Shown: positions 1-8,955, counted from the first letter of the stretch. The stretch is DNA of 64,000 nucleotides from JBEDUK01 sp040414485 (GCA_040414485.1 JBEDUK010000061.1:1-64000), one strand, 5' to 3'. Program-made: numbers and translations. Notes: generated by a model from the sequence alone, not told the origin.

Positions 1-419
1 TCGTCTCCGCCCGGATCGCGCGCGAGCACTATCACGTGCCCAAGGTGATCGCGCGGATCTACGACCCGAAGCGGGCGGAGATCTACGAGCGCCTGCACAT
101 CCCCACGATCGCCTCGGTCGCCTGGGCGGTCAGCCAGATCGAATACCTGCTCTTCCACGGGCGCGAGGAGCTGAAGGAGTCGTTCGGGGGCGGTTCGCTG
201 CTCGACTACCGGCTGGTGATCCCCGACCATCTGGTCGGCCAGCGCGTCAGCGCGGTCCAGGCCGCCGGCGTGATCCTGGTCGCCGGCATCGAACGCGGCG
301 GGACGGGCTTCCTTCCCGTGGAGACGAGCACCTTCCAGCAGGGCGACATCGTGCACTTCGTGCTGAGCAGGGACGCCATGGACCGGCTGGACGCGCTGCT
401 CGCGCCGGTGGCCGAGTGA
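1..419 (+). CDS. trkA: TrkA-family K+ transport regulatory subunit, 5' end outside window
   Basis: The frame is open from base 3 at the window edge, so only the C-terminal part is visible, starting inside the Rossmann (TrkA_N) domain at the segment reading VPKVIARIYDP. That segment is typical of the last strand and helix of the NAD-binding RCK domain. The remaining ~90 residues form a small C-terminal RCK domain. TrkA proteins are cytosolic gating subunits of K+ channels and transporters. A second trkA follows 22 bp downstream, the arrangement of ceoB/ceoC in Mycobacterium. No TrkH pore gene is visible here; a KimA-type permease lies 3 kb away and is a possible partner. GTG at 36 is an internal codon, not the start. 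Confidence 0.85.
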   Translation, partial: VSARIAREHYHVPKVIARIYDPKRAEIYERLHIPTIASVAWAVSQIEYLLFHGREELKESFGGGSLLDYRLVIPDHLVGQRVSAVQAAGVILVAGIERGGTGFLPVETSTFQQGDIVHFVLSRDAMDRLDALLAPVAE

Positions 420-441
420 GCCGCACGGACCGGGCGGTTCG

Positions 442-1104
442 ATGAGGGTCGTCGTCACCGGAGCGGGAAACGTGGGGCGGCACCTCGCCGCGGACCTGTC
501 CGACCACGGGCATCAGGTGACGCTGATCGAGCTCAACATCGAGGCCGTCAAGCGGGCCCGGGAGGAGCTGCCGATCCAGGTGAACGTCCTGCTGGGCGAC
601 GCGTGCGAGCCCTACGTGCTGGAGCAGGCGGCGCTCGCGTCGGCCGACGTGCTGGTGGCGGCCACGGGCGACGACGAGGACAACCTGGTGACCGCGCTGC
701 TCGCCAAGCAGGAGTTCGCCGTGCCCCGGGTGGTCGCCCGGGTGAACCACCCGCAGAACGAGTGGATGTTCACCGAGCAGTGGGGCGTGGACGCCGCCGT
801 CTCGCCGCCGCACATCCTGACCGCGCTGGTGGAGGAGGCCGTGACGGTCGGCGACGTGGTTCGCCTCCTCAAGCTCGAACGGGGACGCGTGTCGCTCGTC
901 GAACTCGTCCTGCACGACACGTCGAAGGCCGTGGGCAAGCCGATGTACGAGCTGCGCCTCCCGCTCGATTCGAGCATCGTGGCGATCATCCGCGACGGCC
1001 ACGTGGTGATCGTCCAGCCGGAGACCGTCCTGTCGGCCGGCGACGAGCTGATCGCCATCGCCACGCCCGAGGTGGAGGACGAGCTCCGCGGCGCTCTCGA
1101 ATAG
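442..1104 (+). CDS. trkA: TrkA-family K+ transport regulatory subunit (second copy)
   Basis: 220 residues, the usual size of a single-unit TrkA/KtrA protein. Residues 1-30 hold the Rossmann fingerprint GAGNVGRHLA followed by an acidic residue at the end of strand 2 (LIE), which suggests NAD(H) binding. The C-terminal third is an RCK_C/TrkA_C domain. It regulates K+ flux through a membrane partner. It is probably co-transcribed with the preceding trkA (22-bp gap). It converges on the OB-fold gene on the other strand, with only 18 bp between stops. Confidence 0.9.
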   Translation: MRVVVTGAGNVGRHLAADLSDHGHQVTLIELNIEAVKRAREELPIQVNVLLGDACEPYVLEQAALASADVLVAATGDDEDNLVTALLAKQEFAVPRVVARVNHPQNEWMFTEQWGVDAAVSPPHILTALVEEAVTVGDVVRLLKLERGRVSLVELVLHDTSKAVGKPMYELRLPLDSSIVAIIRDGHVVIVQPETVLSAGDELIAIATPEVEDELRGALE

Positions 1105-1122
1105 CCGGCTCGAACGGACGGC

Positions 1123-1497
1123 TCAGGCTTCGGGCGCCGGAAGGAACTCGTATGTCGGATTGACGATCCGGCGCTCGCCGCGTTCGACGCCGAGCATCCC
1201 CTGCACCGTCAGCCGCGAGCCGAGCGTGAGGCCGGTGATCGACCGTCTGCCGAGCCACAGGATGGTTGCGTCACCGGTCCCGTCGTAGAGCTGGACCTGG
1301 AGCGCGTCGAACCCGTGGACGGGCCGGACGGTGATCCGGCGCACGACCCCCGCCAGGCGAACCTTCGTGCGCGGCGTCGCCGCCGCGATGCGCACCGACT
1401 CGGGCACGGACTTCGCGGCCCACAGCTGCAGCTCCTCGGCCAGGCGCGCCTCGTCGCTCTGGTTCAGCCTGGCGAATGCCTTCTTGAAGAACGCCAT
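1123..1497 (-). CDS. OB-fold nucleic-acid-binding domain protein
   Basis: 124 residues from the ATG at 1497 (MAFFKKAFARL). A longer upstream frame exists but reads as arginine/proline-rich low-complexity sequence, so this start was chosen. From about residue 40 the protein shows an OB-fold pattern: VRLAGVVRRITVRP, LYDGTGDATILWLGRR, GSRLTVQGMLG. Small OB-fold proteins of this type lie beside trkA genes in Actinobacteria (Rv2694c next to ceoBC). The biochemical role is unknown. Single-stranded nucleic acid binding is inferred from the fold only. Confidence 0.75.
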   Translation of the reverse strand: MAFFKKAFARLNQSDEARLAEELQLWAAKSVPESVRIAAATPRTKVRLAGVVRRITVRPVHGFDALQVQLYDGTGDATILWLGRRSITGLTLGSRLTVQGMLGVERGERRIVNPTYEFLPAPEA

Positions 1498-1556
1498 CTC
1501 GAACGGCCCCGGTCCCCGTCCGGCTCTCTTCGGACCCCGCCGCGCCGGTCTTCCGG

Positions 1557-3830
1557 CTACGCCTGCGGGCGGGCGGCGGCGCCGGGCACGGGCTCGGGCG
1601 CGGCGACCTCTCCCGAGCCGGTCGCCTCCGCCGTGGAGAGGTTCTTGGTGAACCACACCGCCCACGCGACGACCAACGCCACCACGACGGCCACGGCGAT
1701 GCGGATACCGGTGTTATCGGACGCGCTGACCACCAGCCCCGCGATCAGCAGCGCGACGAGGTTCATGACCTTGATCAGCGGGTTCATGGCCGGCCCCGCG
1801 GTGTCCTTGAACGGGTCGCCGACCGTGTCGCCGATGACGGCCGCCTTGTGCGCCTCCGAGCCCTTCCCCCCGTAGGTGCCGTCCTCGATCAGCTTCTTCG
1901 CGTTGTCCCACGCGCCGCCGGAGTTCGACAGGAACACGGCCAGCAACTGGCCCGTGATGATCGCGCCGCCCAGGAACCCGCCCAGGGCGTCGGCGCCCAG
2001 CGCGAACCCGACGAAGATCGGCGACAGGACCGCCAGGAGGCCCGGCGTGATCAGCTCGCGGAGGGACGCCCGGGTGACCAGGTCGACCACCTTGTCGTAT
2101 TCGGGCTTCTCCTCGTAGGTCATGATCCCGGGGTGCTTGCGGAACTGGTCGCGCACCTCCATGACCACGCCGAACGCGGCGCGGCCGACCGCGCGGATGG
2201 CGAACGCCGAGAACAGGAACGTCACGCACGCGCCGAGCAGGAGCCCGACCAGCACCTTCGGGCTGATCAGGTTGATGGCGAAGACCCGCTCGCCGGCGGC
2301 GATCACGGTCTCGCGGAACGACCCGAACAGCGATGTCGCCGCCAGGACGGCGGTCGCGATCGCCACGCCCTTCGTGATGGCCTTCGTGGAGTTCCCGATC
2401 GCATCGAGGTTCGTGAGCGTGTCGGCCGGCGCGCCCTCGAACTCACCGGACATCTCGGCGATCCCCTGGGCGTTGTCCGAGACGGGGCCGAACGTGTCCA
2501 TGGACACGATCACGCCGACCACGGAGAGCACGCCCATCCCAGACAGCGCCACGTAGTAGAGCGCGGTGGACAGGTGGGCCAGGTCACCGCCACCCAGGTA
2601 GAAGTCGCCGGCGATCGCGGCGCCGACCAGGAGCGCCGCCCACACGGCCGACTCCATGCCCACGTAGACGCCGGACAGGATGGTCGTGGCCGGGCCGGTC
2701 AGGGTCGACTTCGCGATGTCCTTGACCGGCGCCCGCGTGGTCGAGGTGTAGTGCTCGGTGACCAGCTGGATGACGACCGTGAGCACCAGACCGATCAGGA
2801 CCGCGAAGAACGGCTTCGCCGACTTCATATAGGTGAGCGACACGATCAGCACGCCCACCGCGGACAGCACCGCGGAGATGACGAACCCGCGGTTGATCGC
2901 CCTCATCCCGGGCTCGGTGTCGCTCCGCGGTGTCACCGCCATGATCCCGATCACGGCGGTGATGATCCCGATGCCCTGGATCAGCAGCGGGAAGATCACG
3001 CCCTTCACGGAGACGAACGCCGCCGCGCCCAGGATGATCGCCGCCACGAGCGTCACCTCATAGGACTCGAACAGGTCCGCGGCCATCCCCGCGCAGTCGC
3101 CGACGTTGTCGCCCACGTTGTCCGCGATGGTGGCGGCGTTGCGGGGATCGTCCTCGGGGATGCCCTGTTCCACCTTGCCGACCAGGTCGGCACCGACGTC
3201 GGCCGCCTTCGTGAAGATGCCGCCACCCACTCGCATGAACATCGCGATCAGGGCCGCGCCGAATCCGAGCCCGATGAGGACGTTCGGCGCGTCCTCCTTG
3301 AACACGATCAGCAGGAGCGTCGCTCCAAGCAGCCCGAGGCCGACGGTGAACATGCCGGCGACGCCGCCCGTTCGGAACGCCAACTTGAGCGCGGCGCGGT
3401 ATCCCTGCTCCTTCGCGGCGGCCGCCACGCGGACGTTCCCGCGCACGGACAGCCACATGCCGGTGAAGCCGGTCAGCGCCGAGAACACGGCGCCGATCAG
3501 GAACGCGAGGGAGCGCCCGAGTCGCACCACCAGCACCGAGTGGTGGTGCTCGTGGATCGGCAGGAACAGCAGCACGATCAGGAGGACCGCGCCGAAGACG
3601 GCGAGCGTCCGGAACTGCCTTCGCAGATACGCCGAACTGCCCTCCTGGATGGCGGTGGCCACCTCCTGCATCTTCGGCGTCCCCTCGGAGGCGGAAAGGA
3701 CCTGCCGGCGCAGATACATGCCGAACAGCAATGCGCCGACGGAGATCGCCAGGATCACCCACAGGCTGGTCGAATCGAATGTCCCGAAGGCTGCTTTGAT
3801 GACGCCACCCTCGGCGGCCAGCATGTGCAT
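1557..3830 (-). CDS. hppA: Membrane-bound proton-translocating pyrophosphatase, K+-independent type
   Basis: A roughly 757-residue membrane protein with about 16 hydrophobic segments that hydrolyses pyrophosphate to pump H+. Visible family motifs: the PPi-binding loop with GGGIFTKAADVGADLVGK, then IPEDDPRNAATIADNVGDN, and C-terminally GDTVGDPFKDTAGPAMNP. The subclass determinant reads GNSTKAITKG, with Lys where K+-dependent enzymes have Ala, so K+-independent H+ pumping is predicted. AGGAGG lies 9 nt before the ATG at 3830; the ATG at 3836 is only 3 nt from it. The C-terminus carries an Ala/Pro-rich tail. It sits between trkA and kimA, in a block concerned with K+ and proton balance. Confidence 0.93.
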   Translation of the reverse strand: MHMLAAEGGVIKAAFGTFDSTSLWVILAISVGALLFGMYLRRQVLSASEGTPKMQEVATAIQEGSSAYLRRQFRTLAVFGAVLLIVLLFLPIHEHHHSVLVVRLGRSLAFLIGAVFSALTGFTGMWLSVRGNVRVAAAAKEQGYRAALKLAFRTGGVAGMFTVGLGLLGATLLLIVFKEDAPNVLIGLGFGAALIAMFMRVGGGIFTKAADVGADLVGKVEQGIPEDDPRNAATIADNVGDNVGDCAGMAADLFESYEVTLVAAIILGAAAFVSVKGVIFPLLIQGIGIITAVIGIMAVTPRSDTEPGMRAINRGFVISAVLSAVGVLIVSLTYMKSAKPFFAVLIGLVLTVVIQLVTEHYTSTTRAPVKDIAKSTLTGPATTILSGVYVGMESAVWAALLVGAAIAGDFYLGGGDLAHLSTALYYVALSGMGVLSVVGVIVSMDTFGPVSDNAQGIAEMSGEFEGAPADTLTNLDAIGNSTKAITKGVAIATAVLAATSLFGSFRETVIAAGERVFAINLISPKVLVGLLLGACVTFLFSAFAIRAVGRAAFGVVMEVRDQFRKHPGIMTYEEKPEYDKVVDLVTRASLRELITPGLLAVLSPIFVGFALGADALGGFLGGAIITGQLLAVFLSNSGGAWDNAKKLIEDGTYGGKGSEAHKAAVIGDTVGDPFKDTAGPAMNPLIKVMNLVALLIAGLVVSASDNTGIRIAVAVVVALVVAWAVWFTKNLSTAEATGSGEVAAPEPVPGAAARPQA

Positions 3831-3931
3831 CGGCATGTTCCTCCTGGTGTCGGTTGACGTGCGATGTCGCGGCGAAGGCCGCGGCGCGCGCACGCGCGGG
3901 GAGCACGAACGCGCAGGTCAAGGGCCGACGG

Positions 3932-3937
3932 ATTATA
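3932..3937 (-). promoter_or_regulatory. Candidate -10 box upstream of hppA
   Basis: On the minus strand the gap upstream of hppA contains a perfect TATAAT, unusual in this GC-rich sequence, about 100 nt before the start codon. No convincing -35 is seen at 16-18 bp, so this is only a candidate for the hppA promoter. The rest of the 3831-3986 gap shows nothing else. Confidence 0.35.
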
Positions 3938-3986
3938 GCCTACGGTCGCTCGGCCCCGGCCGGGCCGCTCGTGAGGTGCGCCGGCG

Positions 3987-6521
3987 CTACCCGTGCGCCG
4001 GCTGGGCCTCGCGCCGGGGAACCCGTTCACGCCGGTCCACCGGCGCCGGTCGCTTCGGGCTGGGTTCCGGCTGCGCGGAGGCGCTCGCCGAGGCGCCGTC
4101 CCTTCGAGGATGGGGCGCGTGGCGTGGCGCCTGCTCGATCCGGTAGGGCAGGCTCGTGAGGACGACGTTCGGCTCCAGGAGCAGCAGCCGCTTGATGTAG
4201 AGCGCCCGCTGGTTGTGCAGCAGCTCGTACCGCCACGACGGCACGACGAGCTCGGGGACGATGACGGCCACGATCCCCTCGCCCTCCGCAGTGCCGGCGC
4301 GGACCTCCTGGAGGAGCGGCGGCCCGATGTCCCGGAACGGGGCGTCGACGAAGGTGAGCTCCATCGGGACGCGGTGCTCGATCCAGTCGTCCCAGATGCG
4401 GCGAACCTCAGCGGGGTCGTGCACACAGCACAGCGCGCGGACCGCATCCACGCGCATCGTCCGCGCGTACGCGACCGCCCGTAGGGTCGCGTCGTTCACG
4501 GAGGAGACGAGCACGATCGCCTCGGACCTGCGCGGCGGTCCCACCGAGGGCCGCAGCACCGGACGCCGGCCGCTCCGGCGCGAGGCCGGCTCGTCGCCGC
4601 CGACGGGCCCGCCGCGACGGCGTTCGTCCGGCACGACCACCGGGATGTTCGTCACCCCGACGTTCGGCTCCCCGAGCAGCCGGAGCTTGAGCCCGAGCGC
4701 CGGCCCCGACCGGAGCGCCGTCATCACCGATGCGCGGCGCAGGCGCTCGGGCACAACGACCGTCACCACGGCGTCGTCGCCCCTCGGCATCGCTCGGACG
4801 TATTGCACGAACCCCCTCACAACGGCGCCGTTCCCGGGGATCACCTCTAGGGTGACCGCGCTCCCGAGCGAGAGCCATCGTCGCTCGAGCGCGGCCCGGT
4901 CCTCGCCGGCGCGCGCCGGGTGCACCGCCCGGAAGGAGTCCCCGTACACCGTCCGGACGAACCTGACGGCCTGCGCCGTCGCCTCGTCGAAGCGCGGGAC
5001 GAACAGCACGACGGTGTTCGTGAGTGTCGAATCCCCCGGCCGCATGCGCGCGCGCAGGGCGGCGTCGACGGCGACGTAGTGGCGGCGCACCGCGAGGAAG
5101 AGGAGCACGATCAGCGGGATCGCGACGATCACGATCCACGCTCCATGCATGAACTTCGTGATGATCACCACGACCGTGACCAGGCCGGTTGCCACCGAGC
5201 CGACGCCGTTGGTGACCGCTCGCCGCCGCCAGCCCGCGGCTGCCGGCCCACCCTGGCGGCCGAGCGACCGCCAGTGCCGGACCATCCCCGCCTGCGAGAG
5301 CGTGAACGCGGTGAACACGCCGACCACGTACAGCTGGATCAGCGTGTCGACGTTCGCCCGGAAGATGATCAGCAGCGCCGCCGAGAGCGCGGTCAGCACG
5401 AACACGCCGTTCGAGAAGACCAGCCGGTCGCCCAGGTTCTCGAACTGCCGCGGCATGAACTGGTCGCGCGCCAGGATCGCCGACAGCCGGGGGAAGTCCT
5501 GGAAGGACGTGTTCGCCGCGAGCACGAGGATGGCGAACGTGAAGGCCTGGAAGGCGTAGAACATCAGGCTGGCGCTTCCGGCCGTCCGTCCCGGGAACGT
5601 GGCCTTCGCGACCTCGGAGATGACCGAGACCGACGAGCTCGGCGCCGCGTGCATCCGGTCGGCCAGGAACGCCGTCCCCACGATCATCGTGATCGCGAGC
5701 ACGCCCATGACGGTGAGGGTCGCCGCCGCGTTCCTGGACTGCGGACGGCGGAACGCCCTGATCCCGTTCGAGATCGCCTCCGTTCCCGTGAGCGCCGACG
5801 AGCCCGACGAGAAGGCATGCAGGACGACGAACAGCCCGACGGCGCCCGCCCCCACCGGCACCGGGTCCGGCACGGCGGCCTGGGGACACCCGTGCGCGCA
5901 TTTGAGAACGCCCACCCCAATCAGGAGGAGCATGCTCACGATGAATCCGTAGACGGGGAACGCGAACAGCAATCCGGATTCGCGCACCCCCCGGAGGTTC
6001 ATCGCCGCGATGAACACGACCGCGGCGAGCGAGAGGGGAAGGAGCGCGCCACGGAGGCCCGGGACGGCGGAGGCCACGGCGAGCACCCCGCCCGCGACCG
6101 AGACAGAAACCGTCAGAACGTAGTCGGTGAGGAGCGCCGCCGCCGCCATGAGGCCGGCGAGCGTCCCGAGATTGTCCTTGCTGACGATGTAGGAGCCGCC
6201 GCCCGTGGGATAGGCGCGGACCGTCTGCCGGTAGGACACCACGACGATCGCCATGAGCGCAGCGATGCCGATCTGGATCGGGATCACCATGTGCAGCGCC
6301 GACGCCGACGCGCCCACCAGCACGAGCATCGAGGCTTCGACGCAATAGGCGACCGAGGACAGGGCGTCGGCGGCGAACACCGGCAGCGCGAGCACCTTCG
6401 GAAGGAGGGTGTGCGACAGGCGGCTGCTCGGCATCTGGCGGCCGATGAGCAGCCGTTTGAGCAGCGACCCCGCTCCCATGCCGGGATCGGGCGGCAAGCC
6501 GGTGGACGAACCGATGGCCAT
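3987..6521 (-). CDS. kimA: KimA-type (APC superfamily) potassium/proton symporter with duplicated cytosolic domain
   Basis: 844 residues. Residues ~20-480 contain about 12 membrane segments and closely resemble Bacillus subtilis KimA (YdaO): LSSVAYCVEASML, SYRQTVRAYPTGGGSYIVSK, AFSSGSSALTGTEAISNGI and ARDQFMPRQFENLGDRL line up with the same KimA segments. The cytosolic part holds two tandem, mutually similar ~130-residue domains (about 515-650 and 670-805). Each begins with a VLFVPRFD/IVLVSSVND-like strand and ends with EPNVGVTN/EPNVVLTS. KimA takes up K+ with H+. M. tuberculosis has a comparable permease next to ceoBC. The start is uncertain: 6521 has no clear SD, and the ATG at 6479 (MGAGSLLKRLLIG) matches the KimA N-terminus better. 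It is divergent from the kdpD-like gene. Confidence 0.85.
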   Translation of the reverse strand: MAIGSSTGLPPDPGMGAGSLLKRLLIGRQMPSSRLSHTLLPKVLALPVFAADALSSVAYCVEASMLVLVGASASALHMVIPIQIGIAALMAIVVVSYRQTVRAYPTGGGSYIVSKDNLGTLAGLMAAAALLTDYVLTVSVSVAGGVLAVASAVPGLRGALLPLSLAAVVFIAAMNLRGVRESGLLFAFPVYGFIVSMLLLIGVGVLKCAHGCPQAAVPDPVPVGAGAVGLFVVLHAFSSGSSALTGTEAISNGIRAFRRPQSRNAAATLTVMGVLAITMIVGTAFLADRMHAAPSSSVSVISEVAKATFPGRTAGSASLMFYAFQAFTFAILVLAANTSFQDFPRLSAILARDQFMPRQFENLGDRLVFSNGVFVLTALSAALLIIFRANVDTLIQLYVVGVFTAFTLSQAGMVRHWRSLGRQGGPAAAGWRRRAVTNGVGSVATGLVTVVVIITKFMHGAWIVIVAIPLIVLLFLAVRRHYVAVDAALRARMRPGDSTLTNTVVLFVPRFDEATAQAVRFVRTVYGDSFRAVHPARAGEDRAALERRWLSLGSAVTLEVIPGNGAVVRGFVQYVRAMPRGDDAVVTVVVPERLRRASVMTALRSGPALGLKLRLLGEPNVGVTNIPVVVPDERRRGGPVGGDEPASRRSGRRPVLRPSVGPPRRSEAIVLVSSVNDATLRAVAYARTMRVDAVRALCCVHDPAEVRRIWDDWIEHRVPMELTFVDAPFRDIGPPLLQEVRAGTAEGEGIVAVIVPELVVPSWRYELLHNQRALYIKRLLLLEPNVVLTSLPYRIEQAPRHAPHPRRDGASASASAQPEPSPKRPAPVDRRERVPRREAQPAHG

Positions 6522-6570
6522 GCCATCGAGCGTCGCCGCGACCCCGTAAAGGTGGCGTGAACGACGCCGG

Positions 6571-6615
6571 GCGGGCCGTCAAGATGTCATAAAGATCGAC
6601 ATCCGAACGGCCCGC
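6571..6615. promoter_or_regulatory. Interrupted palindrome in the kimA/kdpD divergent promoter region
   Basis: Outer 9-bp arms GCGGGCCGT (6571-6579) and ACGGCCCGC (6607-6615) enclose inner 6-bp arms GATGTC (6583-6588) and GACATC (6598-6603). The two levels are separated by symmetrical 3-nt mismatches, with a 9-nt AT-rich centre. It lies 49 bp from the kimA start and 38 bp from the kdpD-like start. It could be an operator for the KdpE-like regulator or an RNA hairpin in either 5' leader; the sequence alone does not decide. Confidence 0.55.
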
Positions 6616-6653
6616 GCGGCTCCGTTCGGCGCACGATCACGGGGACGCGACCC

Positions 6654-8174
6654 ATGGACGAGCCCACCACGACGGCACAGCCGGCGCCCGCCGGCCTCGG
6701 CGCGCATCGGGGCGGCGCCCTGCACTGGCTGAGAATCGTCGTCCTCGGCCTTGCCGCGCCGGGGGCGGCCACGCTCATCGCCCTGGTGCTTCCCCATGCC
6801 GGCATCGCCAGCGCCGCGTGCCTCTACCTGTTGGCGATCGCCGGCGCGGCCGTCGCCGCGGGCCCGGTCGCCGGCATGATCGCCGCGATCGGCGGATTCC
6901 TCGGACTGAACTACTTCTTCACGCCGCCCGAGCACACGTTGAAGGTTCGAAGCGCCGACGACGCGATCGCGCTTGGCGTGTACCTGGTCGTCGCCGCCCT
7001 GGTCGGCGCCCTTGTCACGCGCGTCACCGCCGAACGCGCCCGCGCGGCCCGCCGCGAGCAGGAGGCCCGGAGCATGCACCGGGTCGCCAGCGCGTTCCTG
7101 TCGCCCGGACCCCTGGAACGGATCGTCGGCGACCTCGCGGCCACGCTGGCCGACGTGCTGTCGCTCGAACGCACCGAGATTCGCGCCGTGGTGAGCGACC
7201 GCCCGATCACCGTCCGGCACCCGCCACCTCGGCCGGGCGAAGACGGCCCGCACGACGACGCGTCACGCCGGTTCGACCTGCCGCTCACGACGGCGTCCGG
7301 CTCCTACGGAACCCTCATCGCCTACGCGACCCCGTCCCGGTGGCCGCCCACCGAGGAGGAGCTCGGCCTGGCCCGCGCGGTCGCCGGCCAGATCGCGGCC
7401 GCGCTCGAGCTGGCCGAACTGGATGAACGGGTCAGCCGGGCGAGGACGGAGGCCGACGCGAGCGCCGCCCGCGCCGCCCTCTTCTCATCGGTCACGCACG
7501 ACCTGAGAACGCCGCTCGCCTCGATCAAGGCGAGCGTCACGTCGCTGATGGACCACGAAGGCCGTTACGACGAGGTCCAACGGGATGAGCTCCTGGGCAC
7601 GATCCTGCAGGAGGCCGATCGGTTGAACCGGCTGGTCGGGAACATCCTGGACCTCGCGCGAATGCGGGCCGGCGCGCTGACGCCCGACCGTGTGCAGGTG
7701 GACGTCGAGGACGTCATCGGATCCGTGCTGGCGCGGATGCGCCCGTCGCTCAAGGATCGGAACGTCCGAACGCTGCTCCGCCCGGATCTGCCGGCCGTCG
7801 CGCTCGACCCGACACAGATCGACCAGGTCCTCACCAACGTGATCGAGAACGCGGTGCGCTTCTCGCCGGCGGGCGGCACGATCGTCATCTCCGCGTCGCG
7901 CTGGGAGTCCTTCGTGGAGATCCGGATCGCCGACGACGGTCCGGGCATCCCCGCCGAGGAGCGCGAGCAGGTGTTTCAGGAGTTCTACCGGAGGGACCGT
8001 GGCGATGGACGCGGCGGGACCGGGCTCGGCCTCGCCATCGCCAAGGCGATCGTCCAGGCGCACGGCGGCCGCATCTGGGCCGAGGGCTCCCCGGCAGGCG
8101 GAGCCCTCATCGCATTGCGACTGCCCGTCGCCGCGGAGACGGCCGACGCCGAGACCAGCACCGCCCGGCGATGA
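6654..8174 (+). CDS. KdpD-like sensor histidine kinase (DUF4118 type, lacking the KdpD/Usp N-terminus)
   Basis: 506 residues. Residues ~25-140 hold four membrane segments of the DUF4118 type found in KdpD, including GGFLGLNYFFTPPEHTLKV. A GAF-like region (~145-255) follows, then a HisKA domain with the phospho-acceptor His at about 282 (SVTHDLRTPL), an N-box near 394-404 (NVIENAVRFSP) and G-boxes DDGPGIP and GTGLGLAI. Full-length KdpD is about 890 residues with an N-terminal KdpD/Usp sensor module that is absent here. The 3' end overlaps the regulator gene by 4 bp (ATGA). No kdpFABC operon is visible; the neighbouring K+ transporter is kimA. Confidence 0.88.
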   Translation: MDEPTTTAQPAPAGLGAHRGGALHWLRIVVLGLAAPGAATLIALVLPHAGIASAACLYLLAIAGAAVAAGPVAGMIAAIGGFLGLNYFFTPPEHTLKVRSADDAIALGVYLVVAALVGALVTRVTAERARAARREQEARSMHRVASAFLSPGPLERIVGDLAATLADVLSLERTEIRAVVSDRPITVRHPPPRPGEDGPHDDASRRFDLPLTTASGSYGTLIAYATPSRWPPTEEELGLARAVAGQIAAALELAELDERVSRARTEADASAARAALFSSVTHDLRTPLASIKASVTSLMDHEGRYDEVQRDELLGTILQEADRLNRLVGNILDLARMRAGALTPDRVQVDVEDVIGSVLARMRPSLKDRNVRTLLRPDLPAVALDPTQIDQVLTNVIENAVRFSPAGGTIVISASRWESFVEIRIADDGPGIPAEEREQVFQEFYRRDRGDGRGGTGLGLAIAKAIVQAHGGRIWAEGSPAGGALIALRLPVAAETADAETSTARR

Positions 8175-8875
8175 GCACGATCCTCGTCGTCGACGACGAA
8201 CCCCAGATCCGCCGGGCGCTGCGCACGGCCCTCTCCGCGCACGGCTACGCGACGATCGAAGCCGGCGCGGGTGAGGCCGCGCTGGACGCGGCGGCATCCC
8301 GCCAACCGGACCTGGTGGTCCTGGACCTCGGTCTGCCCGACATCGACGGTGTCGAGGTGATCGAGCGGCTCCGTGGCTGGTCGGACGTTCCCGTCATCGT
8401 CCTGTCGGTTCGAGACGATCAGGCGGGAAAGGTGAAGGCGCTGGACGCCGGCGCGGACGACTACCTGACCAAGCCGTTCGCCATGGAAGAGCTGCTCGCG
8501 CGGGTTCGCGCGGCCCTTCGGCGCACGGAACGGCCCGGAAGCGCGCCCGCGACGCTTCGGTTCGGCCCCCTTGCGGTCGACCTGGCCCGCCGGCTCGTCA
8601 CCGACGACGGCGAGCTTGTCCACCTCACGCCGACCGAGTACGACCTGCTCGAGGCGCTCCTCACGAACCCGGGCAAGCTCCTCACGCACGCGTGGCTCCT
8701 GCGGCGGGTGTGGGGACCGAATTACGGCGACGAGAGCCACTACCTGCGCGTGTACGTCCGGCAGCTTCGGCAGAAGCTCCGAGACGACGCCTCGTCGCCG
8801 GTCTACATCCTCACGGAGCCGGGCGTCGGGTACCGCTGGCTTCCCGACCCCGATCCGGATCCTCTCCGGACCTGA
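8171..8875 (+). CDS. KdpE-like OmpR-family response regulator
   Basis: 234 residues: receiver domain 1-120 with the phospho-acceptor Asp at 52 (VVLDLGLPDID), the acidic pair near the N-terminus (VDDEP) and conserved Lys in LTKPF. The C-terminal winged-helix DNA-binding domain (~130-228) contains LTPTEYDLLEALLTNPG and ends GVGYRW, the usual OmpR/PhoB signature. It is translationally coupled to the kinase gene. By family it should control K+ transport genes; the divergent kimA promoter is the obvious local target, which is inference. Confidence 0.9.
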   Translation: MSTILVVDDEPQIRRALRTALSAHGYATIEAGAGEAALDAAASRQPDLVVLDLGLPDIDGVEVIERLRGWSDVPVIVLSVRDDQAGKVKALDAGADDYLTKPFAMEELLARVRAALRRTERPGSAPATLRFGPLAVDLARRLVTDDGELVHLTPTEYDLLEALLTNPGKLLTHAWLLRRVWGPNYGDESHYLRVYVRQLRQKLRDDASSPVYILTEPGVGYRWLPDPDPDPLRT

Positions 8876-8955
8876 TCGCCGCCGCGTCGCGAGCGTTCAA
8901 GCCGCGGGGCGGCGTTCGTCGATGACTTCATGACAGAGGACGTCGAGGAGGCTCC

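Noticed and set aside
1848..3857. A 669-codon open frame on the plus strand opposite hppA
   Set aside because: His/Arg/Asp-rich composition without any domain; it is the antisense shadow of a GC-rich gene whose own strand has full H+-pyrophosphatase motifs.
6522..6653. A c-di-AMP (ydaO) riboswitch controlling kimA, as in Bacillus
   Set aside because: The gap is only 132 bp and shared with a divergent gene, and none of the conserved ydaO-type internal loops could be found; only the interrupted palindrome is present.
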